Part shown: one piece after another, positions 1 to 7,718 of the stretch
How positions within the stretch are numbered: the first letter of the stretch is position 1
How the letters are laid out: each line of letters begins with the position of its first letter
Origin: Streptomyces sp. MMBL 11-1
GTDB taxonomy: Bacteria; Actinomycetota; Actinomycetes; Streptomycetales; Streptomycetaceae
Length of the DNA: 64,000 nucleotides
Assembly (NCBI RefSeq): GCF_028622875.1
Contig: NZ_CP117709.1
Location: forward strand, 62,001-126,000
Direction: 5' to 3'
The notes under the pieces: model-generated
Seen by the model: the letters and a program-made list of their open reading frames with translations, nothing else
The model's database searches: none
What the model was told of the DNA's origin: nothing
Translations under genes and position numbers: made by a program

Positions 1-1
1 C

Positions 2-1957
2 GAGGCGCAGATGCCGACCGGGCTGGACGGCGGCATCGGCATCCCGCACTGCCGCAGCGAGCATGTGAGCGCCCCGACGCTGGCCTTCGGGCGCAGCGGG
101 GCGGGCATCGACTTCGGAGCGGCCGACGGTCCGGCCGACCTGATCTTCCTCATCGCGGCCCCGGCCGGGGCCGACGACGATCACCTCACCATCCTGTCGG
201 GGCTGGCCCGCAGGCTGATGGACCCGCGGTTCACCGCCGCTCTGCGTGCCGGAACGGATCGGCGGGAAGTGGCCGCGCTGATCCGGGACGAGGAGCCGCC
301 GGAAGAGCCCGAACAGGCACCGCTGGGGACAGAGGACCAGGGCCAGGAGCAGGAGCGGAACCAGGAGCAGGAACGGGAGCGGGCGGAAGCGGGAACGGGA
401 GCCGCGGGAGCCTCCGAAGCCGCCGGGAGCGTCCCCTTCCGGATCGTCGCCGTCACCTCCTGCCCCACCGGCATCGCCCACACCTACATGGCGGCCGAGT
501 CCCTGGCCGCGGCGGGTCGCGCCGAGGGGGTCGAGGTGACGGTGGAGACCCAGGGCTCGGCCGGCTTCACGAAGCTGGACCCCGCCGTCGTGGCGGCGGC
601 GGACGCCGTGATCTGGGCACACGACGTGGAGGTCCGGGAGAAGTCCCGCTTCCGCGGCAAGCCGCTGGTCGACGTCGGGGTCAAGGCGGGCATCAACCGG
701 CCCGCCGAGCTGATCGCCGAGGCCCGCCGCAAGGCGGAACGCGGGGAGCCGGCCGCCCCGCCCGAGAACAGCCGGGCGGCGAATTCCGGGGACGGGGACG
801 AGGACGGAGCCGGGGACAAGTCCGGTGCGGATCACGCGCACTTCGGCGTCCGGCTCCGTACGTATCTGATGTCCGGCGTGAGTTACATGGTGCCGTTCGT
901 CGCGGCGGGCGGTCTGCTGATCGCTCTGTCGTTCGCCATCGGCGGCTACGAGACAGCGAGCGCCACTTCGGTCGCCGACCACTTCGCCTGGGGCGAGGCG
1001 GACAGCTGGGCCGCGCTGCTCAACCAGATCGGCTCGGCGGCCTTCGGATTCCTGGTGCCGGTGCTGGCCGGGTACATCGCGTACGGGATGGCGGACCGGC
1101 CGGCGCTGGTGCCCGGTTTCGTCGGCGGGGCCATCGCGCTCACGGTGAACGCCGGGTTCCTCGGGGGCCTGGTCGCCGGTCTGCTGGCCGGTGCGGTGGT
1201 GATGGCCGTCCAGCGCGTCCCGGTCCACGCGACCCTGCGCGGCATCATGCCGGTCCTGGTGATCCCCCTGATCTCGTCGGCGGTCGTGGGGTTCCTGATG
1301 TTCGTCGTGGTCGGCCGGCCCATCGCCTCGTTGCAGAACGCGCTGACGGACTGGCTGAACGGTCTGTCGGGCTCCAACGCGGTGATCCTCGGCGTCGTCC
1401 TCGGGCTGATGATGTGCTTCGACATGGGCGGCCCGCTGAACAAGGTGGCGTACGCCTTCGCGGTCGGCGGTCTCGCCGACCCGACGCCGGGCAGTCTCAA
1501 GGTGATGGCCGCGGTCATGGCGGCCGGGATGGTGCCGCCGCTGGCGATGGCGCTGGCCACCACCGTACGCACGAGGCTGTTCACGAAGACCGAGCGCGAG
1601 AACGGCCGGGCGGCCTGGGTGCTGGGCGCCTCGTTCATCACGGAGGGCGCGATCCCGTTCGCCGCCGCTGATCCGCTGCGGGTCATTCCGTCGGTGATGG
1701 CGGGCGGCGCGGTCACCGGCGCCCTGTCGATGGCCTTCGGCGCGACCCTGCGTGCTCCGCACGGCGGCGTCTTCGTCGTCCCGCTGATCGGCGAGCCGTT
1801 CCTCTATCTGCTCGCCATCGCCGCCGGGACGCTGGTGGCGACCGCGCTCGTCGTCCTGCTCAAGAGCGCGCGCGGGACGGCGCCGCAGGCGGCCGGGGAC
1901 GCCGGGGGCGCCAGGTCCGTGGAATCCGACGAAGCCCGGGTCACCGCCACAGCCTGA
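2..1957 (+). CDS. fruA: Fructose-type PTS enzyme IIABC, 5' partial
   Basis: Phosphoenolpyruvate-dependent fructose (or related sugar) permease: IIA and IIB relay phosphate and IIC carries and phosphorylates the sugar across the membrane. The frame is open from base 2, so the start lies upstream; residues are numbered from the Met at 11. The IIA active-site motif GIGIPH sits at once (His13), so about 50 residues of IIA are missing. IIB starts near 141 with the phosphocysteine motif TSCPTGIAHT (Cys151). IIC, about residues 275-630, is a run of hydrophobic segments. The IIA-IIB linker (95-140) is unusually rich in Glu and Gln. ptsH follows 47 bases downstream, so the two are probably co-transcribed. 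Family is certain; the exact sugar is inferred. Confidence 0.93.
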   Translation, partial: EAQMPTGLDGGIGIPHCRSEHVSAPTLAFGRSGAGIDFGAADGPADLIFLIAAPAGADDDHLTILSGLARRLMDPRFTAALRAGTDRREVAALIRDEEPPEEPEQAPLGTEDQGQEQERNQEQERERAEAGTGAAGASEAAGSVPFRIVAVTSCPTGIAHTYMAAESLAAAGRAEGVEVTVETQGSAGFTKLDPAVVAAADAVIWAHDVEVREKSRFRGKPLVDVGVKAGINRPAELIAEARRKAERGEPAAPPENSRAANSGDGDEDGAGDKSGADHAHFGVRLRTYLMSGVSYMVPFVAAGGLLIALSFAIGGYETASATSVADHFAWGEADSWAALLNQIGSAAFGFLVPVLAGYIAYGMADRPALVPGFVGGAIALTVNAGFLGGLVAGLLAGAVVMAVQRVPVHATLRGIMPVLVIPLISSAVVGFLMFVVVGRPIASLQNALTDWLNGLSGSNAVILGVVLGLMMCFDMGGPLNKVAYAFAVGGLADPTPGSLKVMAAVMAAGMVPPLAMALATTVRTRLFTKTERENGRAAWVLGASFITEGAIPFAAADPLRVIPSVMAGGAVTGALSMAFGATLRAPHGGVFVVPLIGEPFLYLLAIAAGTLVATALVVLLKSARGTAPQAAGDAGGARSVESDEARVTATA

Positions 1958-2004
1958 ACTCCCCACACCCACCCCTCCCGTACGTCCTTCACAAGGAGTG
2001 ATCC

Positions 2005-2274
2005 ATGCACCAGCAGACCGTCGCCATAGCCTCCCGCAGTGGACTTCACGCCCGTCCGGCGTCGCTGTTCGTCAAGGCCGCCGCCCGCCAGCCGGTCAAG
2101 GTGACCATCGCCCGGGAGGGCCGCGACCCGGTCGACGCCCGCAGCATGCTCGCGGTGCTGGCCCTGGCCGCCCCGCGCGGGGAGACCGTGGTGCTCAGCG
2201 CGGAGGGCGACGGGGCGCGGGCGGCGGTCGCGGAGCTGGCGGAGCTGCTCGCGCGGGATCTCGACGCCACCTGA
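2005..2274 (+). CDS. ptsH: Phosphocarrier protein HPr
   Basis: Small cytoplasmic phosphocarrier that takes phosphate from enzyme I and passes it to the IIA domains of PTS permeases, including the one just upstream. The 89-residue length is typical. The phosphohistidine motif SGLHARPAS places His15 as in all HPr proteins. A serine (Ser47, in DARSML) stands at the position that HPr kinase modifies in low-GC Gram-positives. The ATG is preceded by AAGGAG at a good distance. Placement directly behind an IIABC gene suggests a fructose PTS operon. Confidence 0.96.
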   Translation: MHQQTVAIASRSGLHARPASLFVKAAARQPVKVTIAREGRDPVDARSMLAVLALAAPRGETVVLSAEGDGARAAVAELAELLARDLDAT

Positions 2275-2334
2275 CCTCCGCGGGCCGCCCCGACGCGTAC
2301 GCGCGGCGACTGCCGGGTCGTTAGGTTGGGACAT

Positions 2335-2781
2335 GTGACCGAGACATGGAACGCCTCCGACCCGGCCGTCCTGGCCCTGCCTTCCGGACGCCTGGTGCGC
2401 GGCCGGGGTCTGCGCGAACCCTTGCCCGCGGGCCCCGAACCGGACTTCGCCCTCCACCTTCTGGGGCGCACCCCGCCCCAGGTCGCCTGGGAGTCCCGGT
2501 GGCTGCGGTGGCCGGACTTCCGGCTCCCGGCCGACCGGGCGGCGGCGCGGGACCTTCTCCAGGAGGTGTGGGAGCGGGCCGACGGGAGCCGGGTCGAGGT
2601 GGCCTGCGACGGCGGGAGGGGCCGCACCGGGACGGCGCTGGCCTGCCTGGCCGTCCTGGACGGGGTCCCCGCCGAGGAGGCGGTGGCGTTCGTGCGCGCC
2701 GGCTACCACCCACGGGCGGTGGAGACACCCTGGCAGCGCCGCTACGTACGGAATTTCCCGGCGCGCCGGGACAGCCCCTAG
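2335..2781 (+). CDS. Protein-tyrosine-phosphatase-like protein
   Basis: A 148-residue protein with a Cys-x5-Arg phosphatase loop (VACDGGRGRTGTAL), the signature of tyrosine and dual-specificity phosphatases. The usual His before the Cys is Ala here, although the Cys, the glycines, Arg and Thr are kept. An acid (WPDF) upstream could act as general acid. The GTG at 2335 is chosen because GGTTGGGA lies just before it; a TTG three codons earlier is possible. The stop codon overlaps that of the convergent signal peptidase gene through a shared CTAG. Substrate unknown. Confidence 0.75.
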   Translation: MTETWNASDPAVLALPSGRLVRGRGLREPLPAGPEPDFALHLLGRTPPQVAWESRWLRWPDFRLPADRAAARDLLQEVWERADGSRVEVACDGGRGRTGTALACLAVLDGVPAEEAVAFVRAGYHPRAVETPWQRRYVRNFPARRDSP

Positions 2782-3482
2782 GACTTGTCGGGCACGCTCG
2801 TGAAGGTCTCCGGCACCGGCAGGGTGCTCCAGCGGCCGACCGGCCAGGCGATGACGACGGCCCGGCCGACGACCTCGTCGACCGGGACCATCCCCTGGTT
2901 CGGGTCGTCCTGGTGGTAGCGGGAGTCCGCGGAGGCCTGACGGTGGTCCCCCATCACCCAGACCTTGCCGTCGGGCACGGTGACCTTGAACCGGCCGCCG
3001 TCCTCGTCGTCGCTGCAGGGGGTGTTGCCGGGGAAGACGTACGGCTCGTCGAGGACGGCGCCGTTGACCTTCACCGGCCCGTCGCCCTCGCACTCCACGG
3101 TGTCGCCCCCGACGCCGATGACCCGCTTGATGAGGTCCTTCTCCTCGGCGGAGGGCATCACGCCGACGAAGCTCAGGACCTTCTGCACCGTGTTGGGCGG
3201 GTCCACGGGCACATTGGCGAGCCAGTCCGCCGGGTCGTGGAAGACGATCACCTCACCGCGCTCCGGCTCCGACCCGAACCAGGGCGTCAGCTTGTCGACG
3301 AGGACCCGGTCGCCCTGCTGGAGGGTGTTCCGCATGGAGTCCGAGGGGATGGAGAAGGCCTGCACCAGGAACGTCTTGATGAGCAGCGCCAGCACCAGGG
3401 CGACGCCGATGAGGAGCGGCAGCTCCACCCAGAACGGCCGGTTCTTCCGTGTCCTCGACCGCCGTGTGCCCGCCCGCCCCAT
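2778..3482 (-). CDS. lepB: Signal peptidase I
   Basis: Membrane-bound Ser/Lys endopeptidase that removes signal peptides from exported proteins outside the membrane. One transmembrane segment (about residues 18-40) follows a basic N-terminus. The catalytic serine lies in SIPSDSM (Ser49) and the general-base lysine in DLIKRVIG (Lys119). The box D motif GDHRQASADSR is present. 234 residues is normal for the several Streptomyces type I peptidases. It stands alone, convergent with the phosphatase gene; Streptomyces usually has four such genes elsewhere in a cluster, so this is a separate copy. Confidence 0.94.
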   Translation of the reverse strand: MGRAGTRRSRTRKNRPFWVELPLLIGVALVLALLIKTFLVQAFSIPSDSMRNTLQQGDRVLVDKLTPWFGSEPERGEVIVFHDPADWLANVPVDPPNTVQKVLSFVGVMPSAEEKDLIKRVIGVGGDTVECEGDGPVKVNGAVLDEPYVFPGNTPCSDDEDGGRFKVTVPDGKVWVMGDHRQASADSRYHQDDPNQGMVPVDEVVGRAVVIAWPVGRWSTLPVPETFTSVPDKS

Positions 3483-3574
3483 CGCACCGCTCCTCGCCCG
3501 TGTACCGCCCGCCCGTCCCTGGGGGAACGGATCCGGTGATCCACTCTATGGGGCGTGGTGAGCGGTGCGGGACG

Positions 3575-3865
3575 TCAGGCGGGTCCCGCGCCGACCGGCG
3601 GGACGGTCGCGCCCTCACCGGCGCGGACGGCTTCGACCACGCTCTGGTGGAAGACGCGGCTCTCCTCCTCGGAGGGGCACGGCACGGGGCTGCCGGTGAG
3701 GGTGAACCAGTCCGACGAGCCGCTGTACTGCACGGCCACCGACGCCTGTCCGTCGGACCAGGTCGTATGCACCGTGAGGTCGCCGCTCAGGATGCCCGCT
3801 TCTTCCGTGCGCACTCCGCCGGTTCCCGCGTAGACACCGCTGGTCGTCCAAGATGCCCAGCTCAT
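3575..3865 (-). CDS. Small conserved protein of unknown function
   Basis: A 96-residue soluble protein starting MSWASWTTSG. The ATG at 3865 is preceded by AAAGG eight bases upstream; the same frame extends 26 codons further but without a ribosome site. It contains a stretch (TVHTTWSDGQASVAVQYSG) that looks like beta strands, then an acidic region. No signal peptide, membrane segment or catalytic motif is visible. I do not recognise a family. Confidence 0.6.
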   Translation of the reverse strand: MSWASWTTSGVYAGTGGVRTEEAGILSGDLTVHTTWSDGQASVAVQYSGSSDWFTLTGSPVPCPSEEESRVFHQSVVEAVRAGEGATVPPVGAGPA

Positions 3866-3977
3866 GACGGTCACCTTTCGGACGATGGCAAGCCTGTCCG
3901 GCCGACTTCTTCCGAGTATGGCACCGCTGGTGGGCCCGCGCACGGGTGTACGCGGGCCGGCCTCCTGCCGCCGGTCC

Positions 3978-4487
3978 TCAGGCGCGTTCCAGCACCCCTC
4001 GGACGAAGGCGGCCTGGCCCGCGTGCTGGAGATCCTCGGCGATGACGCTGATCAGCCGGACCCCGAGGGTCACCGGGGGCGACCAGCTCGCGTCGACGAT
4101 GCGGTCGAGGGCGTGGCCCTCCAGGCCCGCGACGAAGTCCAGGGTCCGTTCGTGCACGGCGTCGAAGTAGCCGAGGAGGGGTTCGGCGGAGTTCACGCGG
4201 ACGGCGGCGACCTCATCCGCGCTGTGCCCGTAGCCGGTCGCCGTCTCGTCGAACGGGAGGCCGAAGGTGTCCGACCAGCCTTCGGTGAGCCAGATCTGTC
4301 CGGTTCCGGCGGCGTCGGCGATGTGGTCGTCCTGGACGCGGGTGAGATGCCAGACCAGCCAGGAGATGGAGTTCGCCCCCGTGTCGATGCGGGCGTTGAG
4401 GATGTCGGGCGTGAGTCCTTCGACCGCCGCGTGGACCGCTTCCCCGACCCGGTCGAACGCTTCGGCCAGCATGCCTGCGGTGTTCAT
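3978..4487 (-). CDS. DinB-like (DUF664) putative thiol transferase
   Basis: A 169-residue four-helix-bundle protein of the DinB/YfiT class. Characterised actinobacterial relatives are metal-dependent, mycothiol-using S-transferases or isomerases. Candidate metal histidines lie in WHLTRVQDDHIAD and in the C-terminal EDLQHAGQAAFVRG. The ATG at 4487 has GAAGGTGG just upstream. It precedes the hydrolase gene (4599-5627) on the same strand in map order but is transcribed after it, with a gap of 111 bases, so a detoxification pair is possible. Substrate is unknown. Confidence 0.75.
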   Translation of the reverse strand: MNTAGMLAEAFDRVGEAVHAAVEGLTPDILNARIDTGANSISWLVWHLTRVQDDHIADAAGTGQIWLTEGWSDTFGLPFDETATGYGHSADEVAAVRVNSAEPLLGYFDAVHERTLDFVAGLEGHALDRIVDASWSPPVTLGVRLISVIAEDLQHAGQAAFVRGVLERA

Positions 4488-4598
4488 CGGTCCACCTTCG
4501 CCCGAGGGGTCCGCGGCTCCCGGGTGCGACACGCCGCCGGTCCGGCGGTGTGTCGCGGCCCGGCCCGCTGACGCGGGGCGTCGCGGGCCGGGTGTCCC

Positions 4599-5627
4599 TC
4601 AGCGCAGTCCGTGCAGCCAGTCGGTCAGCAGGCGGTTGACCTCGTCGGGGCGTTCCTGCTGGATCCAGTGGCCGCAGTCTTCGAGGATGTGGGCGGCGGA
4701 CAGGCCGGGGAGGGTCCGCGGGTAGGCGTCGATGGCGTCGGACATCCAGGTGGTGGAGGCGTCCAGGGCGCCGCCGATGAAGATCGAGGGCTGGGTGATG
4801 GGTGTTCCGTCCCAGGCGGCGAGGTCCTCCCAGTCCCGGTCGATGTTGCGGTAGCGGTTGAGTGCGCCGGTCAGGCCGGTGCGCTCGAACTCCTCGCTGT
4901 AGACGTCGAGGTCCCGTTCGTCGAGCCACCCGGGCAGGCGGCCGGCGGGGAACCGGTCGGCCATGCGCGCGCCCGGCGGTACGAAGAAGAGCCCGGGGTG
5001 GTCCGTAGGGGCGGGGGCGTCGCCGGAGAGCCCCGCGTAGAAGCCGGCGAGCCAGCCGCGTACGTCCGGTTCGATCTCCGCCTCGGCGCGACCGGGGGTC
5101 TGGAAGTAGCTGACGTAGAACTCCTCCTCGCCCCCGATGCCCGCGAAGCCGTCGGTGGGGCGGGGGCCTCCCCGGGGCGCGTACGGAACGCTCAGCAGCG
5201 CGACCGCCGTGAAGACGTCCGGCCGGAGCAGGGCGCTGTTCGCGGCGATGGGCGATCCCCAGTCGTGTCCGACGACCGTGGCGGTCTCCTCGCCGAGGGC
5301 GTGGACGACCGCGGTGTTGTCGGCGACGTGGGCGAGCATGCGATAGGCGTCGGTGGCGGCGGGTGCGGAGGAGCGCCCGTAGCCGCGTACGTCGATGGCG
5401 ACGGCCCGGTGTCCGGCGGCGGCCAGGGCGGGGAGCTGGTGGCGCCAGGAGTACCAGGACTCGGGGAAGCCGTGGACGAGGAGCACGAGGGGGCCGGTGC
5501 CCTGCTCGACGCAGTGGATCCGGCCGCCGGGGACATCGACCGTCCGGTGCGTCGCGCCGGGCAGGAGGGCCGAGGGGCGGGCTGTTCCGTCCGCGGACGG
5601 CGTGGGTAGGGGGGTGGACTCCGGCAT
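4599..5627 (-). CDS. Epoxide-hydrolase-like alpha/beta hydrolase
   Basis: A 342-residue alpha/beta hydrolase. The oxyanion motif HGFPES (52-57) and the nucleophile elbow VGHDWG, with Asp122 instead of Ser, are those of epoxide hydrolases and related dehalogenases. The catalytic His is His320 in EDCGHW. A cap region lies between about 150 and 250. The start is the ATG at 5627 behind a strong AGGAGG. No signal peptide is seen. Substrate cannot be told; epoxide hydrolysis is the family-based guess. A palindrome at 5749-5765 upstream may regulate it. Confidence 0.85.
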   Translation of the reverse strand: MPESTPLPTPSADGTARPSALLPGATHRTVDVPGGRIHCVEQGTGPLVLLVHGFPESWYSWRHQLPALAAAGHRAVAIDVRGYGRSSAPAATDAYRMLAHVADNTAVVHALGEETATVVGHDWGSPIAANSALLRPDVFTAVALLSVPYAPRGGPRPTDGFAGIGGEEEFYVSYFQTPGRAEAEIEPDVRGWLAGFYAGLSGDAPAPTDHPGLFFVPPGARMADRFPAGRLPGWLDERDLDVYSEEFERTGLTGALNRYRNIDRDWEDLAAWDGTPITQPSIFIGGALDASTTWMSDAIDAYPRTLPGLSAAHILEDCGHWIQQERPDEVNRLLTDWLHGLR

Positions 5628-5677
5628 GGCTCCTCCTCGGGCGCCCCGCACGGGCGGGGCGGTCGTGACGCTTCGGA

Positions 5678-5705
5678 GGGCGGCCGGGCCACGGCCCGGC
5701 CGCCC
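5678..5705 (-). terminator. GC-rich hairpin downstream of the NADase partner gene
   Basis: A 13-bp perfect inverted repeat (GGGCGGCCGGGCC and its complement) with a two-base centre lies downstream of the 5788-6021 gene and upstream of the hydrolase gene on the minus strand. There is no U run, as is common in Streptomyces. It could end the NADase operon transcript. Confidence 0.5.
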
Positions 5706-5748
5706 GCATCACGATCATTCGGCCGGTGCGACCGCCCGGACAAGGATC

Positions 5749-5765
5749 TTTGCCGGTCCGGCAAA
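5749..5765. promoter_or_regulatory. 17-bp palindrome, possible operator
   Basis: TTTGCCGGTCCGGCAAA is a perfect palindrome around a central T, 122 bases upstream of the epoxide-hydrolase start. Its AT ends and GC core resemble a repressor operator rather than a terminator. No regulator gene is adjacent, so the partner is unknown. Confidence 0.4.
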
Positions 5766-5787
5766 AAGACCGGGGGCGAAAACGGCT

Positions 5788-6021
5788 TCAGACGAGCAGA
5801 CTCAGCAGGTGAGCGCAGGCGGTGGCCTCGTCCGGGTGGCGGGCGACGACTTCGTGGGTTCCACGCTCGAACGCCCCGGTCTCCCAGCCGCCGGTCACGC
5901 CCCGCCGGACGAACAGGAAGTCCGGCGGGGTGGGAACGGGCTCGTGGACGCCCTCGATCCGGTAGTAGCCCCCGGGGATCCGTGCCTCGACGAGTGCGGC
6001 GTGCAACGCCCGGCGGTCCAT
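5788..6021 (-). CDS. Small protein after TNT gene, putative immunity factor
   Basis: A 77-residue acidic cytoplasmic protein with no signal peptide. Its ATG lies six bases after the stop of the TNT-type toxin gene, and no clear ribosome site of its own is visible, so translational coupling is likely. The sequence shows a beta-rich middle (DFLFVRRG, WETGAFERG) and a short helical end (ATACAHLLSLL). Toxin-immunity pairing is inferred from position and size only; known mycobacterial IFT proteins are longer. It could instead be an accessory domain. Confidence 0.6.
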   Translation of the reverse strand: MDRRALHAALVEARIPGGYYRIEGVHEPVPTPPDFLFVRRGVTGGWETGAFERGTHEVVARHPDEATACAHLLSLLV

Positions 6022-6027
6022 GGAGGG

Positions 6028-6702
6028 TTACACGCCCGCGGGCGTCAGGTAGGCGTTGTCCAGCAGCCACTTCACATTGAGCCGCTGCCCCTCGCCCGGG
6101 TCGAGGAAGACCGCGTCGAGCTTGATCTGCCGGCCGCCGCCGGGCTGCTCGAACCACGGGGCGATGCCGCCCTGCCAGACCCAGAAGGGCTTGGCGACCT
6201 TGTAGACGCGGTAGTCGCACGGGGTGGCCGCGTCACGGGTGTTCAGGTTCTGCGGGGGCAGGGCGCGCTCGGCGTAGGAGTCGCCCGCGGGGGCGAGGTA
6301 GCCGCCGTACTCCGAGCCGAAGCGGTCCAGGCGCTGGCCGGTACGGAGCTTCACGGGCTCCTTGTCGATCTCACCGTTCACCTCGGCGAAGCCGTCGTTG
6401 GGCGGGTACTTCCAGCTGCCGGTGTCCGCGGGCCCTTCCCAGTACTTCTTCAGGAAGTCCTTCGGCGTGAGGTCGCCGGTGCGCTGCCAGCCCTTCAGGA
6501 GCGGGCCCACCGGGGCGAGCCGCTTGCTCGGCAGCCACTTGGGGCCCAGGCGGGCGTCGCCGCGGAACTCTCCGGTACAGGGGTCGTGGCGCTCGGCGGC
6601 GGGTGCGGGCCGGGCGGACACCGGCGCGGCGCTCGCCGCCGGAGCGGAGATCAGTCCGGCGGTGATGCCGAGCGCGGCGAGTACGGTACGCATGCGGTTC
6701 AT
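6028..6702 (-). CDS. Secreted TNT-type NAD+ glycohydrolase-like protein
   Basis: A 224-residue exported protein. An N-terminal signal peptide ends near residue 25 (PAASA-AP). The C-terminal half (about 98-222) matches the TNT domain, named after the tuberculosis necrotizing toxin, which breaks NAD+. Hallmarks seen are YPPNDGF (99-105), LDRFGSEYGGYLAPAG (125-140), ERALPP, and the APWFEQPGGGRQ loop, whose Gln186 probably equals the catalytic Gln of TNT. Two cysteines before and in the domain (Cys42, Cys162) suit an extracellular fold. The small gene behind it may protect the producer. NADase activity is a family-based inference. Confidence 0.85.
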   Translation of the reverse strand: MNRMRTVLAALGITAGLISAPAASAAPVSARPAPAAERHDPCTGEFRGDARLGPKWLPSKRLAPVGPLLKGWQRTGDLTPKDFLKKYWEGPADTGSWKYPPNDGFAEVNGEIDKEPVKLRTGQRLDRFGSEYGGYLAPAGDSYAERALPPQNLNTRDAATPCDYRVYKVAKPFWVWQGGIAPWFEQPGGGRQIKLDAVFLDPGEGQRLNVKWLLDNAYLTPAGV

Positions 6703-6813
6703 TCAGGAGTCCCCTCGAGCACTGATGATCAATCAGGACAGCTGACGTAGGGTAACCGCTCGACTACCCACCCCTTCCACGCCATGCCGTTTTCCGGCCA
6801 CCGCGGACAGCAC

Positions 6814-6850
6814 CACGCCCCGGCCCGCGACGATGCGCGACCGGGGCGTG
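6814..6850 (-). terminator. Hairpin downstream of the LPMO gene
   Basis: A perfect 10-bp stem (CACGCCCCGG with CCGGGGCGTG) around a 17-base loop that can pair further. It lies after the chitin monooxygenase stop on the minus strand and is the second of two hairpins there. Confidence 0.5.
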
Positions 6851-6891
6851 ACGGGCCGAGGGGTGAGAACCCGACCGGTACGGGGCCCAGG

Positions 6892-6927
6892 GCCCTCGTG
6901 TCGGTCGGCCCGGCCCCGACGAAGGGC
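6892..6927 (-). terminator. Hairpin just after the LPMO stop codon
   Basis: Near-perfect arms GCCCTCGTGTCGG and CCGACGAAGGGC flank an 11-base loop directly after the stop codon of the 6929-7444 gene. Position suggests it ends or stabilises that transcript. Confidence 0.5.
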
Positions 6928-6928
6928 T

Positions 6929-7444
6929 CTAGCCGACGTTGACGTCGATGCAGGCGTAGAAGGCGTTCGCGGTGTCCGCGATGTTCCAGACGGCGAGCAC
7001 CTCCTGCCGGCCGGTCTTGTTGCCGAAGTCGACCTGGTGCGTCACGGTCGCGCCGGGCCGCGCGCCACCGTCGTCGAACTCGGCGATCTTCTCGCCGCCC
7101 ACGAAGTACTGCCAGGTGCTGGTCGAGTGGCGCGCGGTGAGCTTCCACTCGAACTGCTGGGAACGGTTCACCGGAGTGACCACCCAGCCCTTGGAGTCGT
7201 CGTCCAGCTCCGCGAAGCCGCTGTTCCCGCCGCTGCAGCTGGTGAGCCCCTTGGGACCCTCGACGCTCTGCGGTTCGTACGTGATCGCACCGCAGCTGAC
7301 CGTGCCCGCGGCGCACTGCGCCTGCCTGCTCGGCGGGTTGGAGATGTAGCCGTGGGCACCGGCGGAGCTCGCCGGGAGGCTCAGGGCGAGGACCGGGGCG
7401 AGCAGGGCGCCGACGGCGAGCGCTGTCTTCCTTTTCGCGTGCAT
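6929..7444 (-). CDS. AA10 lytic polysaccharide monooxygenase (chitin-active type)
   Basis: Secreted copper enzyme that cleaves crystalline chitin or cellulose oxidatively. The signal peptide ends ...SAGA at residue 30, leaving His31 (HGYISNPPSR) as the N-terminal histidine of the copper brace. The second brace His is His106 (LTARHSTSTW). Four or more Cys can form disulfides. The mature 141-residue domain has no extra binding module, matching the small chitin-binding proteins of Streptomyces. A DasR-like box at 7599-7614 predicts induction by N-acetylglucosamine. Chitin is the likely substrate, by family and regulation. Confidence 0.92.
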   Translation of the reverse strand: MHAKRKTALAVGALLAPVLALSLPASSAGAHGYISNPPSRQAQCAAGTVSCGAITYEPQSVEGPKGLTSCSGGNSGFAELDDDSKGWVVTPVNRSQQFEWKLTARHSTSTWQYFVGGEKIAEFDDGGARPGATVTHQVDFGNKTGRQEVLAVWNIADTANAFYACIDVNVG

Positions 7445-7560
7445 GCTTCTCCTTCACATGAGGCCGCACCGCGCGGTGGCGGGCCGTGGGGGGCCCGGCT
7501 TCGACGGCGAGACCTCGCGAGTGTGGGGCCAAGAGGCGCGAAGGGCCGCAAGTCCCTTGC

Positions 7561-7585
7561 CGGACACACCTGATGACGGTGTCCG
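7561..7585. promoter_or_regulatory. Inverted repeat in LPMO leader
   Basis: CGGACAC and GTGTCCG form a 7-bp inverted repeat with an 11-base loop, between the DasR-like box and the LPMO start. It could be an mRNA hairpin or a second operator. Confidence 0.4.
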
Positions 7586-7598
7586 AAAAGGCCTTGCA

Positions 7599-7614
7599 CT
7601 TGGACTAGACCATA
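7599..7614 (-). promoter_or_regulatory. DasR-like operator (dre)
   Basis: On the minus strand the box reads TATGGTCTAGTCCAAG. It matches the core TGGTCTAG-x-CCA of the DasR responsive element consensus (ACTGGTCTAGACCAGT) at 11 of 16 bases. It lies 155 bases upstream of the LPMO start. DasR is the GntR-family GlcN-6-P sensor that represses chitin-use genes. Confidence 0.65.
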
Positions 7615-7718
7615 CCGATGGACGCGTTCACGTCAAGAGCGGTACGCGGCGGGAGGCCTGCCCGTCCGACGCGCACGGACGGCCCCGCGCATCCGGCGCG
7701 TCCACCCGGGTGACGCGA

